Assembly: GCA_004009845.1 (NCBI GenBank)
Contig: RMBW01000013.1
Coordinates: forward strand, 186,001 to 250,000
Reading direction: 5' to 3'
DNA from: Davidsoniella eucalypti
Taxonomy: Eukaryota > Ascomycota > Sordariomycetes > Microascales > Ceratocystidaceae
DNA length: 64,000 nucleotides
Made by a program: the position numbers and the translations under genes. Below are positions 37,001-49,900 of the stretch, in pieces; position 1 is the stretch's first letter, and each line of letters starts with the position of its first letter. The notes under the pieces were generated by a model. It was not told the origin of the DNA and made no database searches. It worked only from the letters and a program-made list of their open reading frames with translations.

Positions 37001-40000
37001 TCTACCACTACTTGGTCATCGGAGTCCTATTGACCTGACAGGAGCGTAGCATACATGGTGCCACTTGCTGTTGCTACTGATATGTATGTATCAATAATAC
37101 TAGTGCCATCCGTGACAGTTCTAGTTCTGCTACTATTTGTGTCTTTTCGGTGTCATTTATATTTGTAGCTACAGTATTCATCATCTTGAAACCCAAAAAT
37201 TCTTACTCTCTGAAGTCAGTTCATTATCTACCCTTCATAAACCCTGCTAACCTTGCTTTTGGCTTAGTAAAGTCTGACCATCTCAGCAAACATGGATTTA
37301 CATTCAAAGGTTAGCCTACGAATTGGCCAACCTGGCATTTAGCTATCGCAATGCTTCATTCATTGGTAGTAGTATATATGTACATACAAATTATATACCT
37401 AAACATATATTTGTACATTGACCTTATGTATCCGATCCTCACAAGTCGGGTTGAACACTAGCTGACATGGCCTTGCCGAAAACAGCAGCAATATTTACAG
37501 GTTTCCCGAAGCAAAAGCGATGCCAGCAAGTCTGTTCATTTTCTCATGCAGTCATCAAATATAATGTTGCAGTAGCGTGTTATACGCCATGCGCTACTCA
37601 TATGGGAGCCACGCGGGAAAAAAAGAAACCAAATGGCCCATTTACGACTAAGCATGTGGTAGAACAATAATTCTTCATGCAAGACGAAGTTGGCGAGCGA
37701 GGATAGATATACATAGATGGGAAAGGAGGAAGGCAGGAATATGAACAATCACAACTCGCATTCCAAGCATATTGCCCAACTACGCTATGCTGTGCTCTGG
37801 TTCCTTTATCCATCCTTTGTTTTTCTTTGTTATGACTTGTTCTTCGTGTCTTTTGCAGAAAAAAAGAAACATTTGTAGCGATACAACGTGGCTAGCAGCA
37901 AGGGGTTCGTTCTCAACCAGGATGCTATCAAATATCAGTCAAAAGAAGAAGTCTAAGTCGGAATTTCTCGTGTTATATATCAGTATTGACTGTAAACTCG
38001 CTATCGCCGTAGCCACTACGATACTAACTTTTATTTTCCTTTTATATGTGAAACATACATTGGCGAATGCTACGTATAGTCGGCTATATAGTTTCTAGTA
38101 ATCTGCAAGTTACTGCCTATAGAGCAAAAGACATGCAATGTCCTTGCGTTGTTGCAGGGCAAACAAGCAATAAGATCTCCGTACTGTTCTCGCTGTTTCT
38201 TGTTGCTACTACAGTCCGTTTAGTGGTTACCGGGAATCTCCAGATGGGGGTATATTGGTGGATAAGTGGAAGTAAGGAGACAGATGAGAATTGTAGGCAG
38301 GTACAGTAGCTCACCAGGAGACCAAGTACCGGGATTCAACGCTCACTACAGCTAACCGTCTATACACGAGAGTCTCGCCTAGACGGTGTATTCCACTCGG
38401 TATATAATACTAGTTATATTAAGCCTGCGCAGTCTTGATACGGTTCCATATGGCTATCAGGCTAGGATAGGCAACTCGAGTCGGTATTTTCACAACCACG
38501 GTAGCCACTTTATTAGAGTCAGATCGATATCGATCAGGGCGACTGGACCAAAACACATTATCTTATGGCTGTCTGACTTATTTCTTTTGCGATGAACGGA
38601 AAAGTGCCCCAAAATCCAGGTACTACCTAGCCCGTTTTCCTATGCGTATATACATCTATTTTCATGACAGGATCACAGGAAGTAGCAATAGTTGCTATAC
38701 CGCCAAGCTACTAAAAATGCATCAAAGCTTTAGCCTATTATTGTACAATCATGAGCTTGACAGAACTTGTATAAATGCTAGACAGATATGGCCATGCCAT
38801 GTCAAAAACAAAAGAATTGCCACCAATATCCCATATACATACTTGGTTTATTTTTCCAGGTTGCAGTTGGTGGGCCTTGAGTTTCAGGGCGTCATACTTC
38901 GGAGATGCCGTATGCAAATAGTCGTGGATTTTTTCTTTTTTTTTTCTTTGTTAGCTGGTTGCTTTCAAACGGGAATAAAAGTAAAATAAAAAAGACCCGT
39001 TCTTGAGAGGATCGACTACATGTAGTTATAGTTATCGCTATATCAAGTATTTAATGGCGCAATCAGCCGTTCTAATTTTCGAAGAATTTTGCCTGCCTAG
39101 GCATAGTGAACAAGACTATAGTGTACATACTTTTAGCATATCCCTTTGAATTATAAAAAATAAAGATAAAAGCCACATCCCTTGCCATTCATCTTGTTAC
39201 GATACTTGAGAAACAAAACAAAAGGAAAAAAAGTAAGAAAATACCTATTGAGGAATTTCCTGCAACTTTGAAAGGCAAACCCCTGTATCTGTTTCCTATG
39301 ATCTGACCAATTTCAGTAGACAGAAAATATGGACTTGCTCATACAGAAAAGCCATCGCCATGTGGGATGTGTTTCATGTTGGCCAAAGAGCTTCAGCAAA
39401 CTGCATATGGGCTGTGTCATCATTTCACAAAATACACAGATATGTGCATATAAATATTGGGCCGCTGTTCCTTTGGTTGCCGCTTATTGCCTCAACAAGC
39501 GATTCCTATAATTGCTTCTCTGCCCTCGTTTCATTGGAGACGGAATATTCTAGACTTTTTCCATACAGCCTTCTTTTAGTTCCGAGTGGAATTGATATTG
39601 TATGTTTTTTGCCCTTTCGGACAGTTAAGCCAACTACAGCTCTTTATTCAGGCCTATTCAAGTCCAGTTAGCCCGATGATCTTAAAACTGCAGGGCAAAC
39701 TACAACCACAGCCAATAGAATGCCGCATTGCGGTTTTCATCGGGAACCTCAAACCCTCGTTTTTTTTTTCATTGTCCGACCACCCCGCCCCGTAAAGTAA
39801 GCGGGAAAGGGAAATAACATTCTGGAAGCCGACGTAGAACCTTTTTCTGCTTGGTCTTTCATCTTGGTCTTCTGATTGTCAATATTCCCGATCCCCTCTT
39901 CTATTCCTCCTTCCTACAGCATCCCAACCTTCTGCCTTTTTTTTTCATAATTTCTTCTCAATTTATTTGAGATTCTTCATTACGGTGCTTCTCCAAAAGC

Positions 40001-41846
40001 TGAAAAGAAAACAATAATCAAGACTCCGATGTTGTAGGTTGGTAAACCCTTGACATGATTTTCCTTCGCTCAAGCCCGAAGGGATTTTATTCTTTCTAGT
40101 CCCAAGCCTCTAAGTATTTGGTTTTTTTTTTAATTCATTTATCTTATGGAGCTATAGAGCTATGAAGATGTTTATTTGGATTTTTACTTTCTAACAATCT
40201 TCCATCCTGGCTTGCCTTCTTCCGTTTCTTTATCTGTTTTTCTCATGAAATATCCTTTGGTCAAAAGGGCGTAGGAATATGCGAGCAGCCCTGGATATAG
40301 AGCAACTAGCCAATAGTTTACACCTGATCCTTTTACCCATAAAGTATTCAAACCCAGCATCGTGTCGTATCCCCAAAGCTATATTGACGTTAGTGCCTTT
40401 CATTGGGTCAATCAATCCATATGCCCAAATAGAAACTCAAGATAATACATGCTGTGTATACGTAGGTGGCCGTCGGCTACCCACATTTGCGCAAACTCCC
40501 CTTTCTACTTCGTGTATGTGAAATTGAATCTGATTTTGCGTCCTTTGAACATCCCTTATATCTTATTTATTCGTTCATCGTTTTACTGTCACAAGACCTC
40601 TTTTCTGTGTAACATACACCCCTAGTCGTACTTACGTAGGGTTATTGGTCATACCTTGGAAGATCAAGTTGTCATCAAGCGGGTTTGAATGTCAGACTGC
40701 TTATCAATTGTACAAAGACTCTTAATTGTTTACATGATGGTATGTTTGGTACGTGAAGTTGTTAAAATCCTGCTTCGACGCTAACTTCATTGTACCATGG
40801 TTACGAGCCACGTGGAACAGCATTCCTTTAGTTTAGAATTCAATACTTATCCATATCAAAGTAGTGGCTTGAATATTGTCATGACAATGAAATACAATAG
40901 GGACCTATTTCACTCACAGGCTGTTGGTATATCAGTACTAGTATTATACTGTCTTTCTTCGAACAAAAAACAATATACTCTGCACTACTCTATAAACCCA
41001 GTTTCAGATGCTTAAGCCTATCTGAACTTGAGACAACCAAGTATTGAAGTTATGGATCACGACTCCCACTACGATCCCAGTGTTACAACATGTGAAAAAC
41101 TTGTGAGAATTTCAATTTTCCTATTCAGCTGAAAATCGGTAAACCCACAAAGTTACGTAGAAATAGAGTTACGGCCAGGTCTATACTCCTAGGCCGCCGG
41201 ACATCCTACGGAGCACGCGGAACTATCAAAAAAATACACACAAACATATTTCTTCATTCCTATTAGCACCCACTAGAAAGTAAAGATATGGCAAGGAGAA
41301 CTTCACCCAACGAAATTGTGTCATGGTGATAATTTTGCTATGCTGCCAAGCGAAGGAACATTGTACAGACGACAACATCTCGCTGAAGAATCATAAGCAA
41401 TATACTAAGATAGATTCATAGTTGGCTACTTCCGAACATGAACCATTTGCGGCACTTGTGGCGACCTGGGAACGAACTCCAACATGACTACGGTCTTGTG
41501 TTACCTCGCCAGACAATCTCAACTACATCGCGTCAACGGTAACTCATCGATATTGAAAGAACTATATTCAAGCTTTCAATTTTAAATATGCTCTGACATT
41601 TGAATATCCTTAAGGAACTCCGTACTGCTTCACTTTATTCCATTCCAGCCTTGCACTTTGACATGCTTATTCGATCTCTTCTCTACGCCCATTCCACAAA
41701 TGCTCTGTTCGACCCCTTTTAACTCAATTCCAATAGTGGAGGTCAAACCATCATCACAAATAGAAAATCATGATTAGCTTTTTTCATTGAACTACAGATT
41801 GTACAGTAGATGGCATAACTCACGGGTTGCAGGGCAGTAAACCTAA
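34067..41846. other. gene-poor region, left part
   Basis: Nearly 7.8 kb without a supportable gene. Frames reach at most about 115 codons and look random. Notable items are a tandem GTAGTACTGCGA repeat near 36145-36169, a two-tier hairpin at 38355-38387 (ACCGTCTA arms around CGAGA/TCTCG), a 14-bp perfect palindrome GATCGATATCGATC at 38522-38535, a 12-bp palindrome ACTACATGTAGT near 39015 and the small retroposed insertion at 40122. Confidence 0.5.
40122..40172 (-). mobile_element. mini-retroposon copy 2 with 7-bp target-site duplication
   Basis: Fifty-one bases flanked by TATTTGG (40115-40121 and 40173-40179). Read on the minus strand it carries the same unit as the copy at 15338, starting at the same point (ACATCTTCATAGCTC) and ending AATGAATT plus an uninterrupted A run. 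Different flanks with different duplications show two independent insertions. Confidence 0.7.
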
Positions 41847-42860
41847 ATGAGCAGCCCAATCTACTCCGGCCCTACCAGCCAAGCCGACCCCCGAGGCAGG
41901 TCCTCCGGTTTCCAACCCTCCCTCTGTCGGTTCCAAGATCAGCGACCCCAAGACCAACCCCAACGATTGGCCCCAAGGCCTCCCAGCTGGAAACCCCTCC
42001 TCACTTCGCCTTCTAGATTAAGGCAGACCACCAGCTTAGGGACTCAGACCGGTCTCAAGGACTGCGTTGTGACGGCACACTGCACGAACCACGTCTTCAC
42101 AGTGGTGACTAAGTCGGCAGAGGCAGGCGACTGCTTCCGGGCCCACAAGGCTCTCGTTGTGAAGAAGTTCCAAGTCTCCTTCAAGGGGATAATTGATCGA
42201 CTTGAGTACCGAGTGGTACACATCGTCAAAATATTTTGTGATGCTTCTGCAGGCATAGTAGGTTCCGCCACCCTCGAACTGGCGGGTAAAATTGCGAAAG
42301 CGCACACTGGAGTAGCGCCGGTTGAGGTCCGATGGACCGAGTACAACCACAAGAACTTGGGTCTGCAAATGACCTTCTTCTCCAAAGAAGTGAGTAAGTT
42401 CCAGATTGGCTAGAGTTCGTTCTCAAGACGAATTCACCCACAGCCAGTCATCCACCAGTGTGGAAGATGTTGGGGCTTCCACAGATCCCAGTTCTGCCAC
42501 AAGGCTAGGCGATGTGCCAAGTGCGGCTGTACGGCCCATACTGGTGACTGCAACTCGTCCAGGATTTGCATCAACTTCTTCGGCGGCCCACATGAGGCCA
42601 ATAACCGCATGTTCCGGGCGAGATCAACTCGCCCGAAAGGCGTCATTGTCCCATCAGACGCCTCCAAACTTCAAGAGCTTTGCGAGAAGCATCGCAAAGA
42701 GGCCCAGGAGTCTGGGAAGGTTGCTTCCGTCATCTCGGCGGGTCAAGCAACCAACTCGAGCTCACTAGGGGCCCCCACTACCACCGCGAGTTCCTCGAAC
42801 TCTTTCGCTCCCCTCGCCGAGATGGATATAGACATTGATGAAGTAATCCCCATCTCATGA
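41847..42860 (+). pseudogene. LINE ORF1 (gag-like, zinc-knuckle) remnant, Tad1-like
   Basis: One frame runs from 41847 to 42860, broken only by a TAG at 42411-42413. The second part carries two zinc knuckles, CGRCWGFHRSQFC and CAKCGCTAHTGDC, then a degenerate third (CINFFGGPHEANN) in which the second Cys is Phe. This array is typical of ORF1 proteins of Tad1-clade non-LTR retrotransposons, which bind the element RNA. The preceding segment up to KFQIG fits the usual ORF1 core. The final TGA overlaps an ATG (42857-42860) that opens the ORF2 frame, a stop-start overlap known from several LINEs. Confidence 0.75.
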
Positions 42861-43450
42861 ATAGACGTCCCTCAAACTATCACCGAGCTGCTGCGCCCCT
42901 CCTACGTGCGCTTCAGGCAAATGTTGGACGAGCGAATAGTGCCCACAATCAGTTGTTGCAGGTGGCTTCCACAGGCCGCTTTGATGTAGTTCTTGTCCAG
43001 CAGCCCTAGACATCCCTTAGAGGTAGTAAGCGATGTTCAGTTAGCCATCAGATAGTCAACGTGTATCGAGCTCATGACGGTAGGATGCCCGACAGCCTTA
43101 ATCCCTTATTCAACATTGATGTTAAAGCTAACACGATCTTCGCCGGCGATTTCAACTTACCACGAATCATGGGAACCGAAAGTCTCCTGCTCCTCTAGAG
43201 CAGACCAACTGGTGCAATGGATGGAATCAAATAGCCTTCGGCTAGCCCTATCGGACAGCACACAACAGAGGCCATGTGTTCGACCTCGTCCTGACAAACA
43301 TCCCAGGAGCTACCTCGGTGGTCCTGTCGGGTGCCTACTCGTCTTTAGATCATGAGTCTGTAGGCACCTTCATCCAACTAGGGCAGCAGCAATGGATAGC
43401 TGTGGCCCCAAACGAGGTCAACCTGACCTTCAGGCCAAACTCCGGCTAAC
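42857..43450 (+). pseudogene. LINE ORF2 fragment: apurinic-type endonuclease domain, broken
   Basis: Starting in the ATGA overlap, the frame reads LLRALQANVGRANSAHN and FDVVLVQQP, the usual start of a LINE endonuclease, then hits a TAG where the family normally has Trp. Later pieces in other frames include the AGDFN motif, HVFDLVLTNIPG and SSLDHESV (the conserved DH near the end of the domain). Several stops and frameshifts make it non-functional. No reverse transcriptase follows, so the 3' part has been lost. Confidence 0.72.
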
Positions 43451-43574
43451 CCCCCACCTCCCAAGCCGTATCCTACTCCCCAGGACCTACACCAAACCCC
43501 CCGCACGCCTCATACGAAGAAAGTTACCAAGCTATGCTCAGCAACATCTCCCCCTTTGACATAGTGACATACTC

Positions 43575-43967
43575 ATGGCTCCAAACAAGCGAATGGTCTT
43601 TGCCGGACGGCGCTACGTATATTCCCGCCGTGGAACTCACTACCACTCCAGTAACATCAACATCAACGTCGGCTACGGCTACGGCTCTACTAGCACAACT
43701 ACTGGCGGCAATGCCGCTACGACGGCCGCCAAGGTTTCTAGTGGTGCCTCAGCTACGGCGTCTGCCAAGACGGACGTTGACGCTGGCGCCGGCTCTAACG
43801 CTGATGCCGAGGCTAGCAGTAGTGCGTCTGCCTCGTCTGCCTCGTCTGCTTCGACTAGCAATAGCTCTGTCCAGACGGCAGGCGCTGGAGTCGGTACGGG
43901 CATCTCGGCCTTGGCTGTCATGCTCTCGACGGTAATCGGCCTAGCTGGAGGCTTGTCTCTGCTGTAA
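43575..43967 (+). CDS. orphan GPI-anchor-type C-terminal ORF
   Basis: A 130-codon frame, well GC-balanced and coding-like after about 43630. It is rich in Ser, Ala, Thr and Gly (SSSASASSASSASTSNSS) and ends with GISALAVMLSTVIGLAGG and a short tail, a classic hydrophobic GPI-attachment signal. No signal peptide or globular domain precedes it; immediately upstream is the LINE endonuclease remnant. It could be the last exon of a cell-wall protein whose 5' part was lost, or a gene with an unrecognised 5' exon. Met at 43575 is simply the first ATG. The overlapping frame 43534-43935 is also open, so the frame before 43630 is uncertain. Confidence 0.4.
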   Translation: MAPNKRMVFAGRRYVYSRRGTHYHSSNININVGYGYGSTSTTTGGNAATTAAKVSSGASATASAKTDVDAGAGSNADAEASSSASASSASSASTSNSSVQTAGAGVGTGISALAVMLSTVIGLAGGLSLL

Positions 43968-46900
43968 AGTAGCCCACGCTGCTTCTACAGTGGACACAGT
44001 AGACAGGATAACACCATCGACGGCGGTCAGGTAGAAGGGCCTTTTAATTACCTACCTGCTATCTTCATCCTATTATCCCCCCACCCCCCTTCTCCCGACC
44101 TCGACACTTGCAGCTTATAGATTGTGCCTTGTTCTGTCTTGTGTTTCCCTGTTTTGTTTTTATTTCATGTTGTTAAACATCTCTCATGTCTTCTACTCTT
44201 ATTATTATATATCCATATCATCGCGCGATGCACTTATATAAAAAAGGGCGCGCCTCGATCTCCGGTGCTTTCCTCTTTCGTTTCTGGTTTCGCGATATAA
44301 TCATGTCGGGCTTGGCCTGTTATAAATACGTAGTGTTTATTATTCTTTTATACTATTATCAATCATTATTCACGAACCTCGTCGCACAGCAGGCCGTCGT
44401 GTATCCCAATATCTTTTCGTCCTTTATTTGCTACAGTCCTTATGTGTGCTTAGTAGTTAGTGTGAGACATTGGGTTAGACAGCGTCACATGATCAAAACC
44501 CTCTGTACTACAACGTCGATATTCACTCAAGTAGAGCAAAGCCGCTGGCTGACCGCAGAAATCCGCCTGTATTCGGGTTTCGAGCTTGGTAAGAATAGAC
44601 GATGTAGTGACCGTTAGTCTCAGTTTTGGCTGGCTTTGGATATCACGAGCCTTTCGTAGCTAGCTTTAGGTTCCATTCCATTCCACGTCTAGAACTAACC
44701 GTTGTGCTTTCCGATAGTTGTATATACATCTGTATGTGTTTCTAAGTGAGGCAATCCTTGCCTGCAGTCTGTCTTTCTTCCAATTAGATTATTCTACAAT
44801 TGCCCCCTATTTCGGATCTGATTTTTCTTTTGTTCTTACTGGCTCTATCATTGAAAATTTAAAAAGTATGACTCAAAGGGCTTTGTGTAATGATGTCAGG
44901 CTGTCCCCATATCTCCATATATACGCATACATCCAGCCAATCAACGATTGTGTCGGCCGGCGTGTTCTATTTTTGGATTTGTTCTTTTTCGATAACTAGC
45001 CAGGAGATAAATATTGGAACTAAAAAATTGCCTAAAAAGTCACGATGTCTCTGCTCACTAATGCAATGCGCTAATCTGATCAAGCTAAACCCGAATTAGA
45101 GATGGGCCGCTACGCCCGACATATGATGGAAGCAAGTTGCCCATGATCGTGAGACGATCAGCAGCTTCGTTGGAGCTGTTCTTGCTCTTATGGGTTCCTG
45201 CAGCCCCAGACTGGATCATCATCACGCTGTCCAACATATGCTGTACAGATGCTACTATCACTGGCTGTAGTCGCATCATCTCGTCTCGGCTCGGTTCTTC
45301 AAGCCTGTACTCTCTCCTAGTATCGTCTGCTTCTCTTGATAGCTTCCCACAGATGATAGTGCTAGCTCGGAAGGACCTCCTTCTGTCCCTCCCTTTTCTA
45401 TTCAAGCCCTCCTCCCTTTTTTAGGACCTAAAGATGAGTACTTCTGGGCCGTTTCTTGGCCTGCAGATTCTGCATATGTGATGATAGATGCAGATGCACC
45501 AATACCAGCCCGCCCACACGTTAGCCTGTATAGATACATAAAGCACATAGAGCCTGGGTACATACATATGTACTCTGGTTTTTGCTCTTTTGATCTTTTG
45601 CCTGTGTTTTTTCTCTCGGGACGTATATTCGTCATGTCGTATGTCTGTGTCTGTCTTGTCTGAACTAGGCCAGCTGCATGCTGATAGGCTCTCGTGCTAT
45701 TTCTTTTTCCTGTCTTTTCCTCTCTCGGCCTAAAAGCGGCTGTGACTCTATCTGTGTATGTACAGATGTATGTAGTATTGTCGTAATAGTGTCATGGTTG
45801 AGGCCTAACTGTAGCAAAGTAACACCACCTCAACACTTCTAGTGCAACTGTCCTAGCAAGTTCGACGTACGTGAAGGCAGGGAAAATACATAGCTAGTTC
45901 GTAGCTAGGCCCTCTGCCTTCATTTCTTTATCCAAACCATCCATCGACTATTGATCGGCCCCTGTGCAAGTGACATGATGCACTGGCCTCTTTCTGCCGG
46001 TCCATCCATCCAATCTGTTTAGACATCTGCCCACCTACATATATGTACATGTACGTACAATACATAACAGGCTACATACTATGCTGATTATCCCGTCATG
46101 TTCGTGGAGGGACTCTTGTTGCTTCATCTCATCTCCGAGAACCCTTCCTTTATCGTGAATCTCCCATCTGCTCCAAGTACCCAATGTATCGCGTAGTATA
46201 TTGCATGCTACATAGGCATTTCCTCATATCCAAGCGTGAATCGACCATTGCCGCACTTGTGCCAAATGCGATGCCACCCAAGACGCCTATTGGATTGCTG
46301 TGGGAATTTCAGCGTTTTTTTCCTGTCTTCTTTTTCTCAATTCTTTAGTCTAGTCTGGTGATAGCTTGTTTCGCTTAATTGTAGCTGTTGGTTTGAGCCG
46401 GGTTACAATCAGTACTATCTTTCTATCTGTACTGATCATACTACATATCTTTACCTATCTTCTTGGCACTAAAAGGGCGATCCTCGCCGGAACCTCGAAA
46501 GGCTCGCCTTCTCTAGTTTGAGCCTGTCTTCAGCTCTACTGGGAACGATAACGAGACAGATCTCTCTATGAACTCACAAAAAGCCCCGAACTAAGAAAAT
46601 ACCTTTGCTTTGCTAAAGAATATAAGCCTCTATCAAGCAAACCCTGTAGCTGATAGTATCAATACGTACTTGCTAGCTAGCTACATATTTGCTCGTTCAA
46701 CTGACAAGGTCAACAGATCACGGGCCGTTGCAGGATTCTAATCAACGCAACCACCCTTCATGACGTCGTCTTTCTCAATCTCCCTCTTTATGTTAATCCT
46801 TCCTTTCCTTTCTTCATGCTACCAACCCTACTATCGTGGTCTATCTAATCCATGGTGGTAGTCCCCTCTGGTCACCGGCCGATAACCTAAAGGCATTGCT

Positions 46901-49900
46901 AGAGCATCTGCTATAGTGTGATAGATTAGTAACCTTGAGCTGTTTGAGACGTTTCTTATACATGTATAGACATGTTTTCACGACTTTGTCTATCATGCCT
47001 GGTATCAAAGACGCCCCCCATATGACAATCCAAGAGCCAAGTCTCCGACACTGCCGACACAAACAGCATAGCATAGCCAGGCCAACTGGTCAGAAGGTCA
47101 GCCTGAGTAAAGCAAAACGAATCCGTTGCGCGGACTTATCACAAACATGATGTAACATTTTTGCAAGAACACCGGCCATAAGATACATATCAAGGATGGT
47201 AAACCCACGACGCCGTTTGCATTCTCGGAGTCTTGGGTAAAATAAGCTCATACAATCATATCCTAATCTGTTCAAAGATGGTGCTGTGCTGGGCTTTTCG
47301 GGTCTTGGGGTTGAGTCTTTGTCTTATGTTCGTACCCTCCTTCTCTCGTTCCATATATTCTGTACTCGCTATCCATTCTTGGAGTGGTATTTGTCTTTGT
47401 AGTCTATTATCCGGCCCAACAAAAATAGCACAATCGTCCAGGGTTCGATGGTAACAAAGAGAAGAAAAAGCGACCTTCATACATTGATGTCTACAACATG
47501 AATTTGATTACTCCGCCCTGAAATATATGAACAAGTTTAAACTTGGAGAAGAGAGAAAGAAGGGGGGGAAAAGATTGTAACGAACTGAAGTTGTAAAGCT
47601 CCATTGCCCAATCCTAGTGAACCTAACGCCCACGATTTTGCAAGTCATGGTTAGCACTGCAGTATAGGTGACATTCACGACAAGATCCCAATTTCCAGGC
47701 CAAGATCCTATCTTGCCTAGACCCGAACCGAGCCGATTTATGAGTTAATGGTAATGATATATCACTACATATGTACACATCATTTTGGTAGATCACTAGA
47801 GAATCTCGACACTACTCTCTAACTCTACCTGCTACTGTTCGTCTCAAATGGACGGGAAGGAGACACAGAGAGGAAGAAATTCAAAGGATGCCAAACCCTC
47901 TCAACACAAACATGCATCTGCCTCCAGCCTATAGATAAGAACACTCCCAAAAAAGGGTAGATAATCATGGCCCACGAGACACATTCCTTTTTGTCTCCGA
48001 TTCGTACGGTCTTATTCTTCTTTTCCCCCTCTATCATTAACATGACACCTTTAAAATATCGAAACGTCGGAGTAATCGAATATGACCTCGATATGGCCGA
48101 GACGTCCCTCGTAAATGCATCACAATCAGGTATACATACATACAATGGTAGCTTTACTAATCTCTATGAATTCAGTGAGTGTCCAGGGGGCTTCTAAGAC
48201 ACTACTAGCTAGAAGAAACAGAAACAAACGTTCAGAAGGCCTAGGCCAACTGAACAAGGGAGATTTGAAAATTGGCCTGTTCCCACAATGCAACGCTGAT
48301 AATGGGAAGCTAACAGTATTAGTCTAGTAATGAATGATATGCCTAAATTCCCATTGTATTGCTCTGCTAAAGCAAAAACAGGAAAGAGAAAAACACACTG
48401 TAGTAGTGTTACCTTCAAGCTTGGGTGGAATAACGGTATCTGCATTGGTTTATTGGTGGCCCATGATTTCATTTTTGTCACCATGTTTTTTCTCTATTCC
48501 ACATCGAGAGGAACCTCGACTGGAAACGCTACCCAATACTGTACCTAACTGTGCTAGATCTTCTGCTGGAACAGTCTACTCACCTTTGCTATCTACGGTT
48601 TACTTGCCACAGCCTAAAATCGGGCATGTTTCGAGATGTTTCTATAGGCGATCTAAGCCGACGATATCCCAAATGTATGCGCCTATACATGCACTTGTTG
48701 TAAATCATTGTTTGCCGGCTTCCCAAGCTGACTGAGGAAATACATGAGTCAAATTCCGAATTGCAGCAGATAAAACAGTGGCCTAGATAATGCTATTCAC
48801 CAACTTGCCGAGTATAGTGAAAACGAAGCTCGCCTTCCTGAAGTAAAAGAAACTATGGTCTAGTCAAGGCCTGTTTTTTCTTTTCTTTTCTTTTTCAATG
48901 TAATAAACGCTTACCCGATCTGCCTCGTCGGACCCTCGCCCGAATTGAGTTCCACTGCCAGCATCAAAATTGTCGATCCAACGATCAATAGCAGAAAACC
49001 CTTTATAGGCTTAGCCTCGTTTTAGCACATTCTCTGATAGCGTCAATGTTCCGTACGATTGTTTGCCAATGCTGACAAGGTTGATTCTTCATCAACAGTT
49101 GCATAGAGCCTGTTCCTAAGCTTGATTTGTTGCACTCTTGTCACTGATTTGTGAGTTCCAATTCTGTCAGATATCACTCCTTGCTTTTGCTGGTCTCATC
49201 GGACTTTTCAGCAAAAGAAAGTACATCAAGAGACTAAACGGTCACTAGGGTCCCCAAATCTCGCAGCAAAAACTGTACAGATCACAGTCACATCACACCA
49301 TCATAGAAAGAATCCAAAAATCAGGCATTGTAGTAGTATTCATAGTGTTGATTTTCCTTGGTGCGTATCAGCGTCTGCATCTGCAGCACAAAGCTCCTGC
49401 TTGAGTCTAGGGCTATCTATGTACTTATCTGCAGTGTTACTAGAGCCAGATCTAGTGATAGCAGCAGTGGAAAATTAGTCGAGCAAACCACGTACTTTGC
49501 TCGTTGCTGGCTACTTATCAAGGCCGAAGGAATAAGGCCTTTTTCATCTCTTCACTACATATCTGTAGGCTCGCTAGGGAAGGGGGGCCCTGGAGAATAC
49601 GAAAATCTTACCGTGCTATCATTACTGACAGGTTCCTCGACAGTTACTAAAGTATTACCGTGGCACCGCCAAAGAATAAGAGATACATGTAGTGCTAGCA
49701 GCCAATTACTACATGGCAGATGATGCCAAGATGGTGCAAACGGCAGCCTGCATCAGACGTGCTGTTCTGATATGTAGTTTGTCAAGAATATATGTAAATG
49801 ACGGATAGGCGTTATCCTGCACAGTACTCTGACCTTTTTTTTATTTTATTTTTATTTTTTTTCTTTAGTAGTACTAGTACATATGCATTTGTTTCCATCC

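Noticed and set aside
44186..44617. 143-codon frame rich in Tyr, Ile and Phe
   Set aside because: AT-driven composition, no domain, no splice context; lies in the 3' flank of the orphan GPI frame.
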